19,295 nucleotides of DNA from an uncultured Victivallales bacterium (GTDB taxonomy: Bacteria > Verrucomicrobiota > Lentisphaeria > Oligosphaerales > JAFGRS01): assembly GCA_903834675.1 (NCBI GenBank), contig CAILKC010000579.1, positions 1-19,295 of the forward strand. The letters run 5' to 3'. This document shows, in pieces, positions 1-5,471 of this stretch (position 1 is the stretch's first letter; each line of letters begins with the position of its first letter). The notes beneath the pieces were generated by a model. The model did no database searches and was not told where the DNA came from. It saw only the letters and a program-made list of their open reading frames with translations. Position numbers and translations under genes: made by a program.

Positions 1-19
1 AGCCCCGAAGGGGCGCCAT
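1..19 (+). repeat. Palindromic repeat unit A (solitary copy)
   Basis: This is a GCCCC-GAA-GGGGC hairpin followed by GCCAT. It is identical over 19 bases to the units at 35-53 and 103-121. The start offsets between copies are 34 and 68 bases. It may be the tail of a further composite element lying left of the window. Confidence 0.8.
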
Positions 20-34
20 CCCTTCTGCCTCTTC

Positions 35-121
35 AGCCCCGAAGGGGCGCCATCCCTCAGCCCAGGGCAGCGCCCTGGGTACCGGGCATACCCCAGATTC
101 TCAGCCCCGAAGGGGCGCCAT
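35..121 (+). repeat. Composite palindromic repeat A-B-A, copy 1
   Basis: The order is unit A (35-53, stem GCCCC/GGGGC with a GAA loop), unit B (61-79, CCCAGGGC-AGC-GCCCTGGG, a perfect 8-bp stem with a 3-nt loop) and unit A again (103-121). The A-to-B and B-to-A start offsets are 26 and 42 bases. Nearly the same spacing recurs in two copies about 17 kb away (17348-17429 and 17469-17546). On the minus strand the element begins where the URO-D-like fragment stops looking like protein, which fits insertion into or deletion up to the element. REP-type elements of similar structure are common in PVC genomes; naming the exact family needs a search. Confidence 0.8.
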
Positions 122-239
122 AGGTCGAGGAAGAGTTGCTCCGAACCGCGCAGGTGCTGCATTCGTTCGAAGGGGTTCGGCATCGGCGCCCACATGGGGA
201 TCATAAACCGGAGGGCCTTGACGACCCGTTCGCGTGAGG

Positions 240-1223
240 TCATGGGCCAGCGACCTCCGTGTAGGTGCCATGATCCTGCCAGGCCCGGATCATGGCCCGG
301 TAGTTGGCCAGCGGTACATCCGCCTGAACCGCATTCGACGCTCCCAGGACTAAGCCGCCATCGTTCTTGCAGGTGGTGAGCAGATGCGCAGTTGCCGCGT
401 AAATCTCGTCCGGGGTTCCCAGCAGCAGCAGGCCGCAGTCGATATTCCCGCACAGGCACAGGCGATCCCCGACGATATCCTTGGTGCGGCGCATGTCCAT
501 GCCGGCCACCGGATCGATGGCCTGAATGGCGTCCAGCCGGGTCGCTGCGATACGGTCCATGTAGCGGGCCAACTGGCCGTCGGTGTGCAGGATGCAGCGC
601 AGGCCCAGCGCGTGGATGGCGTCAGCCCAGCGGTCGAGATAAGGGTAGACCCAGCGCTCCATCTGCGTCGGACTGAAGAAGGGCCCGGAGTTGTCGGCGA
701 TGTCGGAGGCCGACATGATCACGTCGGCGCCAGCGTCGCGAAAGCGCCGGGCCGTTTCCAAGCCGCCGGACAAGGTGCTTTCGGCCTGACGGTCGATGCT
801 CTCCGGGTCTTCGAACAGGCGGACGCAGAACTCCTCGCTGTAATCTGCTCCAAGAATGCCGCCGGCGTTGGCTACGAGCGCCAGGTCGCGAGGGGCCAGC
901 CGACGCAGGATCTCAAGCTGGGCGAAGCGTGTATCGCCGGGCATCACGTAGTAGGCCAACTGGCCCGGCGCGGCATGCCAGTAGGCGTTGGGGGTGGTCA
1001 AGGCGGCATACTGTAGGTCGGCACAGGTCGCGAGCAGGATCTCGGCGTTGGCGTGCAGGGCTCGTTCCCGTTCCGGCGGCGTCAGCGCCTCAAACTCACG
1101 CCCCAGCACGACATGCCGACCTGACGCCGCGTCCCAAGCCTGGAATTCGATCTCCCAGATGGGCACCGCACCCAGCGGTCGCTGGCAGTCCAAGGCGGCC
1201 AGGAAGTCATCGCGTTTGCTCAT
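240..1223 (-). CDS. URO-D-fold protein (uroporphyrinogen decarboxylase / MtaA-like methyltransferase family), not HemE
   Basis: This 327-residue protein has the full length of the URO-D superfamily. Family features are the SDIADNSGPFFSP stretch (residues 173-185), the ILHTDGQ strand-loop (211-217), a GMD segment (241-243) before the LCGNID strand (257-262), and a C-terminal GLVLGASNAVQADVPLANY stretch. The arginine-rich N-terminal motif of true HemE (RQAGRY-like) is absent, so heme synthesis is unlikely. Corrinoid:CoM methyltransferases of this fold bind zinc through H-x-C plus a distal Cys. Here the first motif reads H213-T-D215, with C258 further on, so the metal site, if present, differs. 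The ATG at 1223 has a good GAGG ribosome site seven bases upstream. The gene lies 60 bp after the heparinase gene and probably belongs to the same transcript. A role in demethylating a methylated sugar or in other C1 chemistry is inference; no corrinoid protein is encoded nearby. Confidence 0.85.
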   Translation of the reverse strand: MSKRDDFLAALDCQRPLGAVPIWEIEFQAWDAASGRHVVLGREFEALTPPERERALHANAEILLATCADLQYAALTTPNAYWHAAPGQLAYYVMPGDTRFAQLEILRRLAPRDLALVANAGGILGADYSEEFCVRLFEDPESIDRQAESTLSGGLETARRFRDAGADVIMSASDIADNSGPFFSPTQMERWVYPYLDRWADAIHALGLRCILHTDGQLARYMDRIAATRLDAIQAIDPVAGMDMRRTKDIVGDRLCLCGNIDCGLLLLGTPDEIYAATAHLLTTCKNDGGLVLGASNAVQADVPLANYRAMIRAWQDHGTYTEVAGP

Positions 1224-1283
1224 TGAATATCCTCAGCGCTTGACCCGCCCGGAAGCGAAAATGGCAGGGCCATAGGTGGACTG

Positions 1284-3662
1284 TCAGCGTTTCGGGGTGA
1301 CCTCGAGATGGACGCGCGTGGTCAAGGAACCTCTGGCACCGGCATGGCGGAAGCCGATGGTGGCCAAGTCGCGGCAGCCGAGACGGCGCGCGGGGACCAC
1401 GGTCACGGTGGCGCCGTCCGGCGGCACAATGAACACCCGTCCGCGCTTGCCGGTGATGACGACCTGACCCTTCTCCTGCGTAACGGGCAACGGCGTATGC
1501 CAGAGAAACTCCACCCCCGCACCGTTAATGCGTTCGTACTCGTCCGCGATGGATATCTCTCCGGGCGTCGGCGAGGTGAAGCGGCGGCTCCAGATTCTGT
1601 AGTGTTCAGGCCAGAGCACTCCGGGGCTGAACTCAGCAGCAAACGCGGTGGCATCGCCTTTGGCGTCCGGGACCACGGCCACCGGAGCGGGGTTTTGCGC
1701 TGCCGAGCGCGCCGCACCGGTGGCCACGACCGGCACCAGCAGGTTGTGGTTCTGCGCGTGTTTCATGGTGTTCGCCGCGGCCTCGGCGTAGGTCAGGCCG
1801 CCGGGGTCGGCGGCGAACGTGTCGCCGGCGAACTCGAGGACAAAACTGCCGCGGTCCTCGTGGTTGTGTCCGGCCTGTGCCGGGCCGCCGCAGACCACCA
1901 GCTTGACCCACTCGCCGTCGAGTTTCCGCGTCGACGCGGCGAAACCGCTGGCGGGCAAGCGCACAAACGGCTCGTAGCTGTCGGGATTCACACCGGTAAG
2001 GTCCGGGGCGGGTAAGGCCCAGAGCGCCAGCCGGTCGTGCGGGTCCCTCCACTGAGCGGCGAGCAGTCGCGCCGCGGCGCCGCCGGGACGAATCTTGGCC
2101 AGCACTGCCAGCACCGAGGGGGTCACGCCAGCCCAGGGACCACCCTGTGCATCGCTGCTGAGAATGAGGGACTTCGGCTGCTCGGTGCTGCGGAAGACCT
2201 CCAGGTAGTCGTCGGTCCACGTCAGCAACGGCGGCAGCAGATCGCGCAGCGGCTTGCCGCGTGCATGGCCGTAGATGGCCAGGGCCGGCAGTGCGTTGTC
2301 CAAGGTGTAGGCCATGTAGCCTGTGCCTTCGGGGAAGCCGCCGTCGGCGGCGAAGATCCGGCCCAGGCTCTCGTTCAGCTCGGCAAAGGCAAGATCGGTG
2401 TACGGCGGGACATGGCCCCAGGCGGCCTGCTTCTCCAGCAGAGAGTAGACCGCCAGGCGCCCCATGGAGAAGACCGCCAATTGGTTGCAGCCGAAAATGT
2501 ACGGGTGGCGCCAGGTCACGAAGTTGAGGTTGCCCAGCCCGTCCTCTGCCAGTCGGCGCACGATGAGGTCGCGGCCGGCTGGGGTCAGCCAGGCCCCGGC
2601 CAGGTCCGCGGCCACGGCCACCTCGTAGCAGACCCAGGCCTGGGCAAAGGAGCGCTGTTCCCAGGCACTGTCGGGGAAGGCGGTGATGAAGTCCACGTCC
2701 CAGTGGGGGATGAGGGCACGCTGGACAGCCGCCTTGGCCACCTCGCGCAGCGACGGTAGGTCGGCGACCAGGGCGGCCCTCTGGGCGGCGTCGAGCAGAC
2801 TGAGGCCCTTGCCATCCTGGGTTCTGAGTCCGCCGGGGCCCGGGTTCTCCTTGCGCCCAAAGAGGTTCTGATTGGCCCCACCTAGATGAGGCGCGATCGT
2901 CGCCTCGCTGCGCAGACCGAGCGGCTCCACGCCGGCCGCCAGGAGTGCGGCCTGTTCCTGCCGGAAGGACGCGGTGGGGCAGAGGAGGTTGTAGAGCGGC
3001 GCCGCATCAGCGGGGTCGGGTTCCGAGCGGAGGAATGCGTCCAGCGGCTGGGCCGAGAAGAGCCGCCACTGTTCCACCTCCAGAGCCGCCCGTTCCGGGT
3101 CGCGCAGGCCCAGCCACAGCAGGTTGCCGGTCACGGGCCCGGCAGCCGCGGCGCCGAGCGCGATCTCGACGCTCTGGACTTGCCTCGCCTGCGGCAGCGG
3201 CAGGGCGTGCTGGTCGGTGTGCGAAACGCTACAGACAAAGGCCTGTTCGAAGCGGCCGGTGTCGGTCACGGCGCGCAGGGCGATCGTGGTACCCTTGGGG
3301 AATCCCGAGCTCAGGACCAGCTGCGAGTAGGGCCCCATGGCCACACCGGCCCCGGCGTAGGTTCGCCTCAGGGTCGGCCCCTGGCCGGACGCGGCCGCGG
3401 TCCAGTCGACGGTTATCATGCACCAGTATTGTCGGCAGTCGGCCTGCACGCCGTCCTTCCCCTGGGACCACTTCTGCCAGGCCGCGAGCGTGGGGTCCCA
3501 GAACGGCTCGATGACCGCATCGCCGCCGCTCACCGGCGTCACCCGGGCGTCCAGTGCCGGCCGCGCCGTGGCGCTCGTCTCGTCCCCGTGCGTCGACTCG
3601 CATGCTACCATGGTGGTCAGCACTACGGCGGCGGTGCCTTTGATCATGGTCAGGGTGTGCAT
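1284..3662 (-). CDS. Secreted heparinase II/III-family protein (polysaccharide lyase-like)
   Basis: A 792-residue protein. A short hydrophobic N-terminal segment ends in TTMVAC (C21), either a Sec signal or an imperfect lipobox, so export is likely. Residues 300-550 are helix-rich, with the GGFPEGTGYMAYTLDNALPAL segment (441-461) typical of the (alpha/alpha) toroid of heparinase II/III-type lyases. From about residue 565 a beta-sandwich carries GHNHEDRGSFVLEFAGDTFAADPGG (598-622), the signature of the Heparinase_II_III domain with its conserved His and Asp residues. The family cleaves uronic-acid polysaccharides (heparin/heparan sulfate, alginate, ulvan-like glycans) by beta-elimination; the substrate cannot be read from sequence. 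The roughly 250-residue N-terminal part looks like a beta-rich accessory domain. The ATG at 3662 has GGGAG six bases upstream. A neighbouring sulfatase and GH123-like enzyme fit a sulfated glycosaminoglycan-type substrate. Confidence 0.85.
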   Translation of the reverse strand: MHTLTMIKGTAAVVLTTMVACESTHGDETSATARPALDARVTPVSGGDAVIEPFWDPTLAAWQKWSQGKDGVQADCRQYWCMITVDWTAAASGQGPTLRRTYAGAGVAMGPYSQLVLSSGFPKGTTIALRAVTDTGRFEQAFVCSVSHTDQHALPLPQARQVQSVEIALGAAAAGPVTGNLLWLGLRDPERAALEVEQWRLFSAQPLDAFLRSEPDPADAAPLYNLLCPTASFRQEQAALLAAGVEPLGLRSEATIAPHLGGANQNLFGRKENPGPGGLRTQDGKGLSLLDAAQRAALVADLPSLREVAKAAVQRALIPHWDVDFITAFPDSAWEQRSFAQAWVCYEVAVAADLAGAWLTPAGRDLIVRRLAEDGLGNLNFVTWRHPYIFGCNQLAVFSMGRLAVYSLLEKQAAWGHVPPYTDLAFAELNESLGRIFAADGGFPEGTGYMAYTLDNALPALAIYGHARGKPLRDLLPPLLTWTDDYLEVFRSTEQPKSLILSSDAQGGPWAGVTPSVLAVLAKIRPGGAAARLLAAQWRDPHDRLALWALPAPDLTGVNPDSYEPFVRLPASGFAASTRKLDGEWVKLVVCGGPAQAGHNHEDRGSFVLEFAGDTFAADPGGLTYAEAAANTMKHAQNHNLLVPVVATGAARSAAQNPAPVAVVPDAKGDATAFAAEFSPGVLWPEHYRIWSRRFTSPTPGEISIADEYERINGAGVEFLWHTPLPVTQEKGQVVITGKRGRVFIVPPDGATVTVVPARRLGCRDLATIGFRHAGARGSLTTRVHLEVTPKR

Positions 3663-3710
3663 CTCAAACTCCCTCGCCGGTCACCTGTTGCAGCGCGGCC
3701 AGGTCCCGCC

Positions 3711-3899
3711 TCATGGTCTGAGCTGGATCGTGCCGCGGCCGTTGGCCAAGTGCGTTTCGTCGATGTGCAGCGTTGTCGTTTCGCCCGTCGTCTCTACCGT
3801 GAGCGGACCGGCGGCAACGGCCGGGTGGACTCGACGACGAGGGCGCTCTCCAGGGCGATTCAGACGCCGCGCCCAGGCCGTCGTCCTCAGAAGCAGCAC
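3711..3899 (-). pseudogene. Possible frameshifted gene remnant between sulfatase and heparinase genes
   Basis: The 244-bp gap has protein-like sequence in two minus-strand frames. In one frame, about 3785-3855, it reads IALESALVVESTRPLPP. In another, about 3711-3800, it reads AGPLTVETTGETTTLHIDETHLANGRGTIQLRP before a TGA. The alternating polar/hydrophobic pattern looks like beta-strands at the end of a secreted hydrolase. Joined by one frameshift they would make a 45-50-residue C-terminal piece. A GTG at 3899 could start a 62-codon frame but no convincing ribosome site precedes it. I do not recognise a family. This may be a decayed gene end, or chance coding in GC-rich DNA. Confidence 0.3.
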
Positions 3900-3906
3900 G
3901 CACGGA

Positions 3907-5388
3907 CTAGGCCTGTCCCGGCGGCGGCACCGGGCAGGGCGGGCGCGCCGCGACGGGGAGCGGGTCGCCCATGGCCTCCATCATCTCGAGCAGGCGCTGC
4001 CAAAGCTGGCGGGCGACCGCATCGATCTCGCTGGCGACATAGCGAGGCCGCGGATCGGGCGGGGCCCAACGGTCCTTGCCCCAGAGCGGCGTGCCGCCCT
4101 CCAGCGCCTGCGGCTGCCACAGTTCGCGGCGCCACGGCGCCAACAGGTCCGTCACCTCATCGGCGTCGCGCTCGAGGTCGAACAACTGGAAGCGGCGAGC
4201 GTCGGCGTACCAGATCAGCTTCCAGCGCTCGGTGCGCACGGCGCGCTGCACGTGGACCAGCGCTCCGCCCTTGGTCCGCGGCACGCAGAACTCGCAGAGG
4301 ACGGCAGCGCGGACGCGCTCGGACTGGCCGCGGAGCACGGGCGCCAGGCTATGCCCACCGCTGGCCGAGGCGGGGCGCGGCACTCCTGCCAGTTCGCACA
4401 AGGTCGGAAACAGGTCCATGTGATGACTCAGGGCGCGGGAGCGACCCCCGGCAGGCACCCCCGGACCGCACAGAATCAGCGGGCTGGCGATGCTGTGGTC
4501 GTACAGGTTTTCCTTGCCGAGCAGGCCGTGGCTGCCTACGGCCAGGCCCTGGTCGCCGGTGAACACGATCACGGTGTTGTCCAGTTGCCCAGCCGCCCGC
4601 AGCCGGCCGAGCAGCAGCCCGATGCTGTGGTCCAGGTGGCTGATGCTGCCGTAGTAGCGGCAGCGGTAACGGCGCATGGCCTCATGTGTCCGCGGCCAGT
4701 TCTCCAGCAGCTCGTCCCGGATCGTCATGACCCCATTGTCGAAGGGATGCTCGGGCAGGTGATTCGGGAAGAGCGGCATCCGGCCGGCCTCGTACATCGT
4801 GTCAAACGGCGGCAGGCTGTCGTGCGGATCGTGTGGCGCGGTGTAGGCGAGGTAGCAGAACCAGGGCTTGTCCGTCGGCGCCGCCGCGATCTCCGCGCTG
4901 GCCGCGCTGGTGAACAGCTCGGTGCTGTGCCCCTCCACCGTGGCCTCGCCCTCCTTAAAACGCATCCAGTGGCCATGCTGCCGATAGTCGTTGAGGTTGT
5001 CAGAGGGGAAGACCTGGCGAGTGCGGGCGTAGCCCTTGTCGCGGGGATGCCCGTCGTTGTGCCACTTACCGACGTGGATGGTGTGGAAGCCGGCATCCTG
5101 GAAGGCCCGCGGCAGCAGCGTCAACTCGGGGTTGATCGGCATGCCGAACCAGGGCACCCGGTTGCGGAACGAGTCGCAGCCGGTGAGGATTTCGGCGCGC
5201 GCCGGCGTGCAGATGGGCGTGGTGCAAAAGTGGCGCTCAAAGGCGAAGCCACGCTGCACCAGCCCGTCCAGGGTCGGCGTGTGAATATGCGGGTTGCCCA
5301 GCGCCCCAATCGTGTCGTAGCGCTGGTCGTCGCTGACGATCAGCAGCACATTCGGGCGGCCGGATGGGGGGGTATTCGCTGGTCCCAC
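3907..5388 (-). CDS. Type I (FGly-dependent) sulfatase, S1 family, no visible signal peptide
   Basis: A 493-residue alkaline-phosphatase-fold sulfatase that removes sulfate esters, here presumably from glycans. Visible motifs are RPNVLLIVSDDQR with metal-binding D20/D21, the maturation motif C60-T-P-A-R64 in which Cys60 would become formylglycine, GKWH (107-110), a histidine in APHDPH (184-189), FTGDQG (276-281) with metal-binding D279, and GKEN (291-294). The domain closes with the usual four-stranded C-terminal region (AVRTERWKLIWY..., LFDLERDADEVTDL). The Cys-type site needs a formylglycine-generating enzyme or anaerobic sulfatase-maturating enzyme, which is not in this window. The start is GTG at 5388 with GGAG eight bases upstream; an in-frame stop just upstream rules out a missed signal peptide, so it looks cytoplasmic, unlike its neighbours. 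Overall it resembles iduronate-, choline- and GlcNAc-6-sulfatase-like enzymes. The exact substrate is unknown. Confidence 0.92.
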   Translation of the reverse strand: MGPANTPPSGRPNVLLIVSDDQRYDTIGALGNPHIHTPTLDGLVQRGFAFERHFCTTPICTPARAEILTGCDSFRNRVPWFGMPINPELTLLPRAFQDAGFHTIHVGKWHNDGHPRDKGYARTRQVFPSDNLNDYRQHGHWMRFKEGEATVEGHSTELFTSAASAEIAAAPTDKPWFCYLAYTAPHDPHDSLPPFDTMYEAGRMPLFPNHLPEHPFDNGVMTIRDELLENWPRTHEAMRRYRCRYYGSISHLDHSIGLLLGRLRAAGQLDNTVIVFTGDQGLAVGSHGLLGKENLYDHSIASPLILCGPGVPAGGRSRALSHHMDLFPTLCELAGVPRPASASGGHSLAPVLRGQSERVRAAVLCEFCVPRTKGGALVHVQRAVRTERWKLIWYADARRFQLFDLERDADEVTDLLAPWRRELWQPQALEGGTPLWGKDRWAPPDPRPRYVASEIDAVARQLWQRLLEMMEAMGDPLPVAARPPCPVPPPGQA

Positions 5389-5471
5389 TGCCTGTTCTCC
5401 CTTGGTCTGGACGGGCGGCCCGGAAAGGGCTCTTCAGAAGTCACTCACGGCTCACGCTCTCCACGTTACCC

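Larger units (their letters stand above)
1..243 (-). pseudogene. Second URO-D-like gene, internally deleted and running into a repeat array; open at window edge
   Basis: An ATG at 243 overlaps the stop codon of the upstream URO-D gene by four bases (ATGA), as in translationally coupled gene pairs. It opens with MTSRERVVKALRF, the usual opening of URO-D-fold methyltransferase-like proteins. Within a few codons it reaches NPFERMQHLRGSEQLFLDL, which resembles a segment normally found around residues 120-150 of that family. About 100 codons between these parts appear to be missing. After codon 41 (near base 122) the frame enters palindromic repeats and stays open for another 40 codons to the window edge, but that part translates the repeats and is not protein-like. 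The open frame, start overlap and repeat boundary are seen directly. The family match is from memory of the family pattern, and the deletion is inferred. A genuine gene continuing left of the window cannot be excluded. Confidence 0.5.

Noticed and set aside
1..121. CRISPR array at the left edge
   Set aside because: Repeats are short palindromes (13-19 bases), spacing is irregular (34 then 68 bases), another hairpin replaces a spacer, and no cas genes are present.
240..1223. HemE uroporphyrinogen decarboxylase of heme synthesis
   Set aside because: The fold family fits, but the N-terminal arginine motif and other HemE-specific residues are missing, and no heme genes are nearby.
2886..4562. 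A 558-codon plus-strand open frame
   Set aside because: Antisense to heparinase and sulfatase. Its second half is Arg/Ala/Pro-rich and low in complexity, with no family features.
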